Assembly: GCA_016296945.1 (NCBI GenBank)
Contig: JAEDHQ010000037.1
Span: 1 to 17,920 of the forward strand
Source: Bacilli bacterium
GTDB lineage: Bacteria; Bacillota_I; Bacilli_A; ML615J-28; CAG-698
Direction: 5' to 3'
DNA length: 17,920 bases
In this document: one piece after another, positions 1 to 7,768 of the stretch
How the letters are laid out: each line of letters starts with the position of its first letter
Position numbering within the stretch: the stretch's first letter is position 1
Translations under genes and position numbers: made by a program
Notes under the pieces: generated by a model
What the model was told of the DNA's origin: nothing
Databases searched by the model: none
Seen by the model: only the letters and a program-made list of their open reading frames with translations

Positions 1-29
1 GAGATACTTTCTGATATCTCTTATTTTTT
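1..29 (+). terminator. Probable terminator of an upstream gene, cut by the window edge
   Basis: GAGATA (1-6) pairs with TATCTC (15-20) around an 8-base loop, and a T-rich run (TTATTTTTT, 21-29) follows directly. This is the shape of an intrinsic terminator for a gene left of the window. The stem may be longer, because the window begins at its first visible base. Confidence 0.55.
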
Positions 30-70
30 ATGGATAATAAGATAACAATTTTTATTAATTTTAAATTTTA

Positions 71-99
71 TTGAAAAAAAAGCGTTCATATGATATAAT
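71..99 (+). promoter_or_regulatory. Strong sigma-A-type promoter of the eleven-gene operon
   Basis: A -35 box TTGAAA (71-76) and a -10 box TATAAT (94-99) are separated by exactly 17 bp. The bases before the -10 box form TGA, giving an extended -10 (TGnTATAAT). Transcription would start near 106, leaving a leader of about 45 bases before the first ATG at 152. It sits just behind a terminator, as expected for the start of a new transcription unit. No equally good promoter is visible in the short gaps between the following genes. Confidence 0.8.
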
Positions 100-151
100 A
101 AATTAAATAAGGTGATGAATTAAAGATATAAAAATCATTAAGAGGGAAAAA

Positions 152-1111
152 ATGAGTTTTAAGAAAAATAAAAGTTATATTTTTGAAGAAGATTTATATA
201 AGAATAATAAAGCCACCTTATTTAATAAAAATGATTATTATGTACCTAAAGATTATAGTTTAAATGATTCTGAAAATAATGAAAAAGGACATAAGGTGAA
301 TCTTAAAGAAATGGTAATTAATGATAACCCATTCTTAAACAATCAAAATCATGACAAATCTATTGAAGATTATCCAGTAATTTTTAAAAGAAGCTTTTTT
401 AAAAAAGAAGAAGTTGTATATTTAGGTAGCATCATACGAAATGAATTTATTTCTGTTCGTAAAAAATGGAAGATATTTAAGAAAACATTAAATGTTTTCT
501 CAAAAGATTATTATCAAAAGATTAAGAATCTACAACAAGAAAAGAAAAGTAATCAAATAGTTTATGCTGATCATAAGGAGTATAATTTATCTAAAGGATA
601 TAAAAGAACTCTCGTGATAGTATGGCTAATCAATATCTTGATTACAGTAATTTGTAAATTATTTTTTGATACAATTTTCCAAGAGTTTTGGTTTATGTTT
701 ATTACTATTTTAAGTTATGTTTTTTTAGGTGGAATGTTAATCTACCAAATAGTTATAAAAAAATATAATAGTAAAATAAGCAATATTCAAAAAAGATTTT
801 TTAAGAAAGTAAATAAATATTTTGCTATAGAAAGAAAACAGTTTAAAATGTTTTATCATAGATTATATAAATACTACAATCAAAATATTCATTCACAAAA
901 TATTTACTATGCACCATTAGATTTTAATGATTATTGGATGAATAAGTATAGTTATGAAGATGCTGTTATGAATAATAAAAGTATTCAGAAAAATAATGAG
1001 AATTTGGTAAGATCACAAGCTGTTTTTAAAATAATCATTAAAATAGCAATTATGTTAGATTTGTTAATAATATTTGCGTTAATAGTTATGATAATTATAA
1101 AATTAATATAA
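152..1111 (+). CDS. Three-TM membrane protein of unknown function
   Basis: I do not recognise this 319-residue protein. Its first 150 residues are charged, rich in Lys, Asn and Tyr, and predicted cytoplasmic or at least soluble. Two hydrophobic segments follow at about 153-173 and 179-202, forming a hairpin. A basic, Tyr-rich stretch (203-290) comes next, and a third very hydrophobic segment (about 291-318) ends the protein. There is no signal peptide and no catalytic motif I can name. The start ATG has an AGAGGG site (141-146) five bases upstream. It is the first gene after the operon promoter and lies 19 bp before the coiled-coil gene, so the two probably act together, for example as a membrane anchor and a cytoplasmic coiled-coil partner. 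That link is inference from position only. Confidence 0.85.
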   Translation: MSFKKNKSYIFEEDLYKNNKATLFNKNDYYVPKDYSLNDSENNEKGHKVNLKEMVINDNPFLNNQNHDKSIEDYPVIFKRSFFKKEEVVYLGSIIRNEFISVRKKWKIFKKTLNVFSKDYYQKIKNLQQEKKSNQIVYADHKEYNLSKGYKRTLVIVWLINILITVICKLFFDTIFQEFWFMFITILSYVFLGGMLIYQIVIKKYNSKISNIQKRFFKKVNKYFAIERKQFKMFYHRLYKYYNQNIHSQNIYYAPLDFNDYWMNKYSYEDAVMNNKSIQKNNENLVRSQAVFKIIIKIAIMLDLLIIFALIVMIIIKLI

Positions 1112-1118
1112 ATTATTC

Positions 1119-1125
1119 GAGGTGG
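1119..1125 (+). promoter_or_regulatory. Ribosome binding site that sets the start of the coiled-coil gene at 1131
   Basis: GAGGTGG lies five bases before ATG 1131. A longer reading frame could begin at GTG 1122, but that GTG is inside this binding site and has no site of its own. Confidence 0.75.
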
Positions 1126-1130
1126 AAGAT

Positions 1131-3200
1131 ATGGCAGAACAAGTTAAAAAAAGTAGTGCAAAAAAACCAATGACTGAAAAAGAGAAAGAGAAATTAGCTT
1201 TGCAAAAACAAAAAGAAAAAGAAAAAGCTAAACAAGCTGCTATAAAGGCCAAAGAAAAAGAAAAAGCTAGACAAGCAGCATTAAAGGCCAAAGAAAAGGA
1301 AAAAGCAAAATTAGCTTTACAAAAAGAAAAGGAAAAAGAAAAAGCTAAACAGGCAGCATTAAAAGCTAAGGAAAAAGAGAAAGAAAAGCAAGTTGTTACT
1401 AAATCAGCAAGTTCTAAATCTACTACTCCTATTAAGTCTACACCTCAAGTTGTAGAAGAAAAAGAAAAGAAAGTTGTTTTGGAAAAACAAGAATCTGTTA
1501 TGAAGAAAGAAGTAACAGATGAAAATGATAATAAAACACCTGTAAAAAATGATTTGAATAAATTGTTTGAAACTAAAAAGAAAACAACTGAAGAAGTAGT
1601 TAGACATGAAGATGCTCTTTTAGCTGATGAAAAGCCATCTGATCATGTGGCTATTTTACGTAAAAAAATGGAAGCTCAGAAGAAACTTAAAGAAAATCAA
1701 AATTCTAATCCATTAGAATTCAATCCATTAGAATTACACACAGATAACAATAATGAATCGCAGTTAAATGAAATAATATCCAAGTTAGAAGAAACAATCA
1801 ATTTATTAACTGGTGAAGTAAAAGAAAAGGATGCTTTAATTAATAAGCAAGATTTAGAAATAAAAGATAAATCAGATCAAATCCTTATTCTTACAAATTC
1901 AATTGTTTCGAAAACAAATGAAGCTGATCTTGTAAAAGAAATTGATTTATTAAAAAAAGAAAATGAAAATTTAAAACAAGAATTAGAAGAAAAAAATCTT
2001 GTTGTTTCTGAATTGAAAAATAAAGAGACTTTAGATAATTCACAGGAAGTTGAAGAAACTAAAGAAAAAAATCATATTGATATTAATAACCCTGATATTC
2101 AAGAAATTATTGCACAAGGTGATATTTTATTACGTATCAAATTGTTAAATCAAAGAATTTCGGAAAAAGAATCACGAATTCAATTATTTGAAGATGAATT
2201 GAATAAACTAACAGAAGCGGATATTCAGGCAAGAGACTTTAAGAAAGAAATTAAAGCACTTCGTGATAATCGTCATGAGTTTATACAAAATACAAATAAT
2301 CGTTTACAAGAATTAACAGAGTTAATTAAAAAAGATGAAGCTAAACTAAGATTGAGAAAAGAAGAATATGAAGCCAAAGGCAAAGAAATAAAAGACTTTG
2401 ACAAGAAACTAAGTGAAAGAAAATTAACATTTACTGAAAAAGAAAAAGAAATGAGCATTCGTTCACGAATTGTTGCGGAATATGATAGTTTAGGTATTAA
2501 AGTAAATGAAATAGAAGAATACTTTAAGAAGACAATTACACAATATAAGAATGAATTGGCAAGTGCTGAAAGAAAAGTCGAAGAATTGAATAACGAAGAA
2601 AATAAATTAATTGAAAATAATTTACAAAAGATTCGTGAATATAAGACTTCCATGAATAAAGATTATAAAGAAGACTTAGAAACAAGAAGTGATCTATTAG
2701 CTGAATTAGACAAGTTAACATTAATTTATAATGAAATGAAAAATAGTAAAGCAGTAGAAAAAATGGAAGCTGATGCAGTGGCTTTAGATGAAATGAAAAA
2801 AGAATATGCTAAGCTGACTGGTAAACTAGGCTTGATTGATTCTCGTTATGCTGAGCGTGTTAACGTTGAAGAAGTGCTTCGTACGATTGACCCTGATGTT
2901 TCTGGCTACCTAAAAGCTTTTGAAGAAAGAGAAAAATTAATCTTTGATATCAATGAAATAAATAATAAACTTAAAGATGAAAGCACTGATAACTTAGAAC
3001 ATCTAGAACTACTTGTTAATGATTACCAAACAAGGATTAAATACCTTGAAGCGGTTATTTCTAAGAGTGAAGGTCATGAAAAAGTTGTATTCTACAAGCA
3101 ATTATTGAAGAGTATGGCTGAACTTAAAGACAAAGAAGCTTTAATTAAAGCAAGAGTAAATGAATTAAAAGTTAAAATTGATGAGATGGATAATATTTAA
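1131..3200 (+). CDS. Long Lys/Glu-rich coiled-coil protein with N-terminal tandem repeat
   Basis: This 689-residue protein is almost entirely charged and helical, with no Cys, no Trp, no signal peptide and no membrane segment, so it is probably a cytoplasmic structural protein. Residues 15-92 are copies of a 13-residue unit (KEKEKAKQAALKA type). A Ser/Thr/Pro/Lys linker follows to about 200, containing a short duplicated NPLEF/NPLEL motif. Long coiled-coil stretches then run at roughly 207-300 and 335-560, and again near 640-689, with a possibly more compact part around 575-635. The layout resembles SMC-like or filament-forming coiled-coil proteins, but no ATPase head or named domain is present. 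Low-complexity similarity to many eukaryotic and bacterial coiled coils would be misleading. It is the second gene of the operon, behind a membrane protein and 5 bp ahead of the B3/4 gene. A role in cell shape, cytoskeleton or division is only a guess. Confidence 0.85.
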   Translation: MAEQVKKSSAKKPMTEKEKEKLALQKQKEKEKAKQAAIKAKEKEKARQAALKAKEKEKAKLALQKEKEKEKAKQAALKAKEKEKEKQVVTKSASSKSTTPIKSTPQVVEEKEKKVVLEKQESVMKKEVTDENDNKTPVKNDLNKLFETKKKTTEEVVRHEDALLADEKPSDHVAILRKKMEAQKKLKENQNSNPLEFNPLELHTDNNNESQLNEIISKLEETINLLTGEVKEKDALINKQDLEIKDKSDQILILTNSIVSKTNEADLVKEIDLLKKENENLKQELEEKNLVVSELKNKETLDNSQEVEETKEKNHIDINNPDIQEIIAQGDILLRIKLLNQRISEKESRIQLFEDELNKLTEADIQARDFKKEIKALRDNRHEFIQNTNNRLQELTELIKKDEAKLRLRKEEYEAKGKEIKDFDKKLSERKLTFTEKEKEMSIRSRIVAEYDSLGIKVNEIEEYFKKTITQYKNELASAERKVEELNNEENKLIENNLQKIREYKTSMNKDYKEDLETRSDLLAELDKLTLIYNEMKNSKAVEKMEADAVALDEMKKEYAKLTGKLGLIDSRYAERVNVEEVLRTIDPDVSGYLKAFEEREKLIFDINEINNKLKDESTDNLEHLELLVNDYQTRIKYLEAVISKSEGHEKVVFYKQLLKSMAELKDKEALIKARVNELKVKIDEMDNI
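1173..1406 (+). repeat. 39-bp in-frame tandem repeat encoding a 13-residue K/E/A unit
   Basis: Five consecutive 39-bp units start at 1212, 1251, 1290, 1329 and 1368. A degenerate copy precedes them at 1173-1211. Each encodes KEKEK followed by an Ala/Leu/Gln/Lys tail. Several copies share long identical stretches, such as the two units ending in AAGGCC at 1212-1289, while others differ at silent positions (GCT/GCA, AAA/AAG). The array therefore arose by duplication and has since drifted. Confidence 0.9.
1707..1735 (+). repeat. Short direct repeat, 14 bp twice with 15-bp period
   Basis: AATCCATTAGAATT occurs at 1707-1720 and again at 1722-1735. In frame this gives the doubled motif NPLEF/NPLEL in the linker of the coiled-coil protein. 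It is an exact local duplication and may be a short linear docking motif. Confidence 0.85.
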
Positions 3201-3205
3201 AAATT

Positions 3206-3865
3206 ATGGAAATTAGAATTAGTGAAAGTATTTTAAATAAACTTCCTGATTTTGATATCATCGCTTTATCAATGGATGTAACTTATCAAGATACAAATGA
3301 AGCGCTATTGTCTTTAATTAAACAATATGAGGAAAAAACAAAAGAGGAGTATTCATTAGAGGATGTATTGAATATTCCTCTTATTAAAGAGGCAAGAGAT
3401 AGTTACAAAAAATTAGGAAAGGATCCAAGTAGATATCGTCTAGCGTGTGAGTCATTGCTTCGTCGATTAGTTAAAGGAAATGGATTATATATTATTAATA
3501 ATCTTGTTGATGTTGGTAATATATTATCAATAGATTGTAAAAGAAGTGTTGCTGTTTTAGATTATGATAAAATTGAAGGGGACATTTTAATTCGTCTTGG
3601 GACTAAAGAAGATATTTACGAAGGAATTGGAAGAGGAATAATCAATATCGAAAATATTCCTTTATATGAAGATAATATTGGACCATTTGGTTCGACAACA
3701 TCAGACACGTTACGTACATCAATTACTAAAGATACTAAAAAAGTATTACTTTTTGTTGTTTGTTTTGGTAATAGTAATAAAGAACGTGATTTAGAAAAAG
3801 CAATTGCATTATATCAAGAGTATTGTAATGCTTTAAATATTACTAAAATTGAAGTTAAAAGATAG
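3206..3865 (+). CDS. B3/4 (PheT editing-like) domain protein
   Basis: This 219-residue protein matches the free-standing B3/4 domain family, related to the editing domain of the phenylalanyl-tRNA synthetase beta chain. The tell-tale parts are the helix-loop at about 64-90 (YKKLGKDPSRYR, then ESLLRRLVKG), the following GLYIINNLVDVGN stretch near 92-104, and the glycine-rich GPFGSTTSD motif near 158-166. Free-standing members are thought to bind or proofread mischarged tRNA or free amino acids; few have been tested. It starts 5 bp after the coiled-coil gene with no good binding site of its own, which suggests translational coupling. It is followed 10 bp later by glnS, so a role in aminoacyl-tRNA quality control is plausible. 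The domain call is fairly firm; the substrate is unknown. Confidence 0.8.
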   Translation: MEIRISESILNKLPDFDIIALSMDVTYQDTNEALLSLIKQYEEKTKEEYSLEDVLNIPLIKEARDSYKKLGKDPSRYRLACESLLRRLVKGNGLYIINNLVDVGNILSIDCKRSVAVLDYDKIEGDILIRLGTKEDIYEGIGRGIINIENIPLYEDNIGPFGSTTSDTLRTSITKDTKKVLLFVVCFGNSNKERDLEKAIALYQEYCNALNITKIEVKR

Positions 3866-3869
3866 AAGG
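3864..3869 (+). promoter_or_regulatory. Ribosome binding site that sets the glnS start at 3876
   Basis: AGAAGG overlaps the TAG stop of the B3/4 gene and lies six bases before ATG 3876. A TTG at 3849 would give a nine-residue extension overlapping the B3/4 gene, but it has no binding site. GlnRS alignments from memory also begin close to the ATG. Confidence 0.7.
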
Positions 3870-3875
3870 TATATT

Positions 3876-5510
3876 ATGAATGATAATACAAATTTCTTAA
3901 AAGATAGAATAAAATATGATGTGGAAAATGGAATTGTAAAAGAGGTAGTAACTCGTTTTCCACCAGAACCTAATGCCTATTTACACATTGGTCATGCTCG
4001 TGCTTTAGTAACTGACTTTGAAATGGCAATGATGTATAATGGGAAAACAAATTTACGTTTCGATGATACGAATCCTGCAAAAGAAGATGCAGAATTTGTT
4101 GATGCAATAATTAAAGATATTGAATGGTTAGGATTCCATCCAGCAAATATCTTTTATGGCAGTGATTATTTTGAACAAACTTATCAATTAGCTATTAAAT
4201 TAATTAAAAAGGGTTTAGCTTATGTTTGTGATTTAAGTCCTGAAGAAACTGCAAAATATCGTGGTGACTTTAATACACCAGGAACTCCTTCTCCGTATCG
4301 CAATCGTAGTGTTGAAGAAAACTTACAATTGTTTGAGAATATGAAAAATGGTATGTATAAAGAAGGTGAAAAAACTTTGCGTGCAAAGATTGATATGGCT
4401 AGCCCAAATATTAATATGCGTGATCCTGTATTTTATCGTATTCTTTATATAAAACATCATCGCCAAGGTGATAAATGGTGCATTTACCCAATGTATGACT
4501 TTGCTCATCCAATCCAAGATGCAATTGAAGGAATTACACATTCATTGTGTAGTTTAGAATATGATAATCATCGTCCTTTATATGATTGGGTTATTGAAAA
4601 CTGTGAAATGGAACATACTCCAAAACAAATTGAATTTGGTCGTTTAAATATTACAAATACAATTATGAGTAAACGTTACTTACGTGCTTTAGTAGATAGT
4701 AAAAAAGTAACTGGCTATGATGATCCAAGAATGCCGACGTTAGTTGGCCTACGCCGTCGTGGTTATACTGCCGATGCAATTAAAAAGTTTATTCGTGACG
4801 CTGGTTTATCTCGTACTAATATTACAGTTGATAGTAGTGGCTTAGAAGCATGTATTCGTGAAGATTTAAAATTAAAAACTATGCGTATCATGGCAGTTAA
4901 AGATCCATTAAAAGTCACAATTACAAATTATCCTGAAGGACAAATTGAATATGTGGAAGCCGAAAATAATGCTGAAGTATTAGAAATGGGAACTCGAAAG
5001 ATTGCCTTTTCCCGTGATTTATATATTGAACGTGAAGACTTCTTATTAGAAAAACCCAATAAACATTTTAAACGTCTTGCATTGGGTTTAGAAGTTCGTT
5101 TAATGCATGCTTATTTTATTAAAGCTAATGAAGTTAGATATGATGACGCAGGAAATATCGTTGAAGTTTTATGTACATATGATCCGGCCACTAAATCTGG
5201 CAGTGGTTTTAATGAACGTAAACCAAATGGAAATATTGGATTTGTAGAAGCACATACTGGACGTAGGGCTAATTTCAATATTTTCGAAGCATTGATTACT
5301 GATGATGATGCAACAAAAGATATTACCGAAAGAGTTAATCCAAATTCGTGGAAAGTGATGGAAGGATTTGTAGAAAACGCAAAACCACATTTTGAAAACG
5401 AAGAAAAATTCCAATTCATTCGTGATGGATATTATGCAGTAGATAAAACATCAACTGATGAAAAACTAGTATTTAATTGTATAGTCCCATTAAAATCTTC
5501 AGTAAAATAA
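3876..5510 (+). CDS. glnS: Glutaminyl-tRNA synthetase
   Basis: GlnRS joins glutamine to tRNA-Gln in the cytoplasm using ATP. The 544-residue length fits the bacterial enzyme (about 550). The class I signature PPEPNAYLHIGH includes HIGH at residues 37-40, followed by LRFDDTNPAKED. The KMSKS-type loop is IMSKR at about 263-267. The next block, DDPRMPTLVGLRRRGYT, is diagnostic of GlnRS rather than GluRS. Similarity to the E. coli protein as I remember it continues through the catalytic domain (CIYPMYDF, EGITHSLC) and the two C-terminal beta-barrels, so the protein is complete. Arginine is encoded mostly by CGT, whereas the flanking coiled-coil gene uses more AGA, perhaps reflecting high expression. 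Most Bacilli lack GlnRS and form Gln-tRNA through GatCAB, so its presence beside pcrA-ligA is notable. Confidence 0.96.
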   Translation: MNDNTNFLKDRIKYDVENGIVKEVVTRFPPEPNAYLHIGHARALVTDFEMAMMYNGKTNLRFDDTNPAKEDAEFVDAIIKDIEWLGFHPANIFYGSDYFEQTYQLAIKLIKKGLAYVCDLSPEETAKYRGDFNTPGTPSPYRNRSVEENLQLFENMKNGMYKEGEKTLRAKIDMASPNINMRDPVFYRILYIKHHRQGDKWCIYPMYDFAHPIQDAIEGITHSLCSLEYDNHRPLYDWVIENCEMEHTPKQIEFGRLNITNTIMSKRYLRALVDSKKVTGYDDPRMPTLVGLRRRGYTADAIKKFIRDAGLSRTNITVDSSGLEACIREDLKLKTMRIMAVKDPLKVTITNYPEGQIEYVEAENNAEVLEMGTRKIAFSRDLYIEREDFLLEKPNKHFKRLALGLEVRLMHAYFIKANEVRYDDAGNIVEVLCTYDPATKSGSGFNERKPNGNIGFVEAHTGRRANFNIFEALITDDDATKDITERVNPNSWKVMEGFVENAKPHFENEEKFQFIRDGYYAVDKTSTDEKLVFNCIVPLKSSVK

Positions 5511-5536
5511 AAACTAAACAGTAAAAGGAGCAAACT

Positions 5537-7732
5537 ATGTTAGAAGGACTAAATGCCAATCAATCTAATGCGGCGATGGCTGTAAATGGACCAGTAATTG
5601 TTTTTGCTGGTGCCGGAAGTGGTAAAACACGCACTCTTACATATCGAATACTTCACATGATTGTTAATTGTCATATTGATCCTTATAACATTTTAGCGAT
5701 TACTTTTACAAATAAAGCTACAAATGTTATGAAAGAACGATTAGGAGCTTATAAAGATGTTAATGTGAAGGCCTTAACAATTAATACCTTTCATTCATTA
5801 TGTGCAATGATTTTACGTCGTGAAATTGAGTATTTAGGTTATAATCGTGATTTTAATATTGTTGATGAAGAAGAACAATTAAAAGTAATTGCTGAAGTTG
5901 TAAAAGAAGCTGGTTTAGAGAAAAAACAAGAGAAGCACTATCAAAAAATAATTAATTATAATAAATGCTTTATGACTAAACCAAGAGAGCAAATCGAATT
6001 AGATATTTATCAAAAGTATGAAGAAAAGATGCGTGAACTTAACATGCTTGATTTTGAAGATTTGCTTTTGAAAGTTTACGAATTGTTTCAAGAATTTCCT
6101 GAAGTATTATTTAAATATCAAGAAAAATATAAATATATTTTAGTTGATGAATTTCAAGATACGAATTTAGTACAATATAAAATAATTCGTTTACTGGCAA
6201 TTAAACATCGAAATATCTTTGTGGTTGGTGATGATGATCAAAGTATTTATAGTTTTAGAGGAACGAATTATGAAAATATTCGTTTGTTTAAAGAGGACTT
6301 TTTTGAATATCAAATGTTTACTTTGAATGAAAACTATCGTTCAACACAAACTATATTAGACTATGCTAATCGATTAATTAGTTTCAATCATGATCGTGAA
6401 CCAAAAGAAATGATTACATCAATTCCTGGTCATATGGATGATGTTATTACATATCAAGCAAAAAAAGAAAGCGATGAAGTAAATTTTGTCGTTGAAAAGA
6501 TTGAAGCATTGAAGTCGTCAACAGTTAATTATAGTGATTTTGCTGTTCTTTATCGTAGTTCAGTTCTTCTTCGTAACTTAGAAATCGCTTTGATTAGGCA
6601 CCAAATTCCTTATAAAGTTTTTGGTGGAATATCATATTTGCGTCGTAAGGAAGTAAAAGATATCTTAGCATATTTTAAATTGATGTTAAATCCTAATGAT
6701 ACATTAGCATTTAAGCGAGTTGTTAATACTCCAAGTCGAGGTATCGGCTTATCAACGATTGAAAAAATTGATTCTATTCATAAAAAATATCGAATGGATT
6801 ATTTTCAAGCAATAGATTCATCAAAAAGCATTTTACCAAATAATAAATTTAAAGTCTTATGTGACTTTAAAGATATGATTATTAAGTATCGTAAACGAAT
6901 TGAAACAGATAATTTATTAGATATCTTTGATGACTTAATAAACGAAATTGAATATCAAAAGTATATAAAAGAAGAATATGAAGAAAGTGATGCTGAAGAT
7001 CGCTTTGCTAATATAATTGAATTTAAAAGTATTTTATATACTTTAGAGACAACCAATCCAGATGAGGATAAAGTTGAAAAACTGAAAGCAGCTTTTGATG
7101 ATGCGGTTTTATCCGATGATCATTTACAAAATCAAAAAGAAAATAAATATGGAGTTACTGTTTCAACGATTCATTCCGTTAAGGGGTTAGAGTTTGATAC
7201 TGTCTTTATTATTGGTATGGAGGAAGAAATCTTTCCTAATACAAATCGATTAATGACAGAAGCAGAGCTTGAAGAGGAACGAAGAATAGCATATGTTGCT
7301 ATCACACGAGCAAAAAATAGATTGTTTATGTCAGTTGCTAAGCAAAGATTATTGTATGGTCATATCTTTTATAATGAACCATCAAGATTTTTACTTGAAG
7401 CAATTGGTGCTAAAGATTTAAGCTCTTTTGATGATACAACAGTCGAAACAGAATATGAAAAGAAATATTTAAATTATCGCAATAATAAATATAATAATCG
7501 TAATAATTATTATCAAAAACAACAAAACAATCTAATTGCTGCAAAAAAGGAAACTAAATCTGAAGAGGAAAATAATTCTTGTGATTTTAAAATAAGTGAT
7601 ACAGTCATCCATACAAAATTTGGTGAAGGAATCATCTTAGGTATTGAAAATGGAATTGGTAATATTTTCTTTAAAAAGGAAAAAGCGACAAAGAAAATTT
7701 TATTAAATCACCCATCAATATCAAAAAAGTAA
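5537..7732 (+). CDS. pcrA: ATP-dependent DNA helicase PcrA/UvrD
   Basis: This is a superfamily 1A 3'-5' DNA helicase of 731 residues, acting in nucleotide excision repair, replication-fork rescue and removal of stalled RNA polymerase. Helicase motifs are visible in order: Walker A AGAGSGKT (24-31), Walker B DEFQDT (204-209), GDDDQSIYSFRG (about 231-242), LNENYRST, the TIHSVKGLEFD block of motif V and AYVAITRAKNRLF of motif VI near residue 588. After an Asn/Tyr/Gln-rich linker (about 650-685) the last 45 residues form the Tudor-like tail typical of Gram-positive PcrA, which contacts RNA polymerase. AAAGGAG just upstream supports ATG 5537. It precedes ligA by 36 bp, the order found in Bacillus. 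UvrD and PcrA are functionally equivalent names here. Confidence 0.96.
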   Translation: MLEGLNANQSNAAMAVNGPVIVFAGAGSGKTRTLTYRILHMIVNCHIDPYNILAITFTNKATNVMKERLGAYKDVNVKALTINTFHSLCAMILRREIEYLGYNRDFNIVDEEEQLKVIAEVVKEAGLEKKQEKHYQKIINYNKCFMTKPREQIELDIYQKYEEKMRELNMLDFEDLLLKVYELFQEFPEVLFKYQEKYKYILVDEFQDTNLVQYKIIRLLAIKHRNIFVVGDDDQSIYSFRGTNYENIRLFKEDFFEYQMFTLNENYRSTQTILDYANRLISFNHDREPKEMITSIPGHMDDVITYQAKKESDEVNFVVEKIEALKSSTVNYSDFAVLYRSSVLLRNLEIALIRHQIPYKVFGGISYLRRKEVKDILAYFKLMLNPNDTLAFKRVVNTPSRGIGLSTIEKIDSIHKKYRMDYFQAIDSSKSILPNNKFKVLCDFKDMIIKYRKRIETDNLLDIFDDLINEIEYQKYIKEEYEESDAEDRFANIIEFKSILYTLETTNPDEDKVEKLKAAFDDAVLSDDHLQNQKENKYGVTVSTIHSVKGLEFDTVFIIGMEEEIFPNTNRLMTEAELEEERRIAYVAITRAKNRLFMSVAKQRLLYGHIFYNEPSRFLLEAIGAKDLSSFDDTTVETEYEKKYLNYRNNKYNNRNNYYQKQQNNLIAAKKETKSEEENNSCDFKISDTVIHTKFGEGIILGIENGIGNIFFKKEKATKKILLNHPSISKK

Positions 7733-7768
7733 AAAATAAATGTAAAATAAAATATAGGAAGAGATAAA

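Noticed and set aside
115..123. Two-codon reading frame ATG AAT TAA after AAGGTG in the operon leader
   Set aside because: The spacing to the purine-rich site is too short, nothing else supports a leader peptide, and in such AT-rich DNA it is likely chance.
1122..1130. GTG start that would extend the coiled-coil protein by three residues
   Set aside because: The GTG is part of the GAGGTGG binding site for ATG 1131.
1103..1291. Minus-strand reading frame rich in Ala and Phe opposite the coiled-coil repeat
   Set aside because: It is the mirror of the Lys/Glu repeat on the other strand and has no start signals; the plus-strand gene explains it.
3849..3875. TTG start that would extend GlnRS and overlap the B3/4 gene
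   Set aside because: No binding site precedes it, and ATG 3876 has AGAAGG at the right distance.
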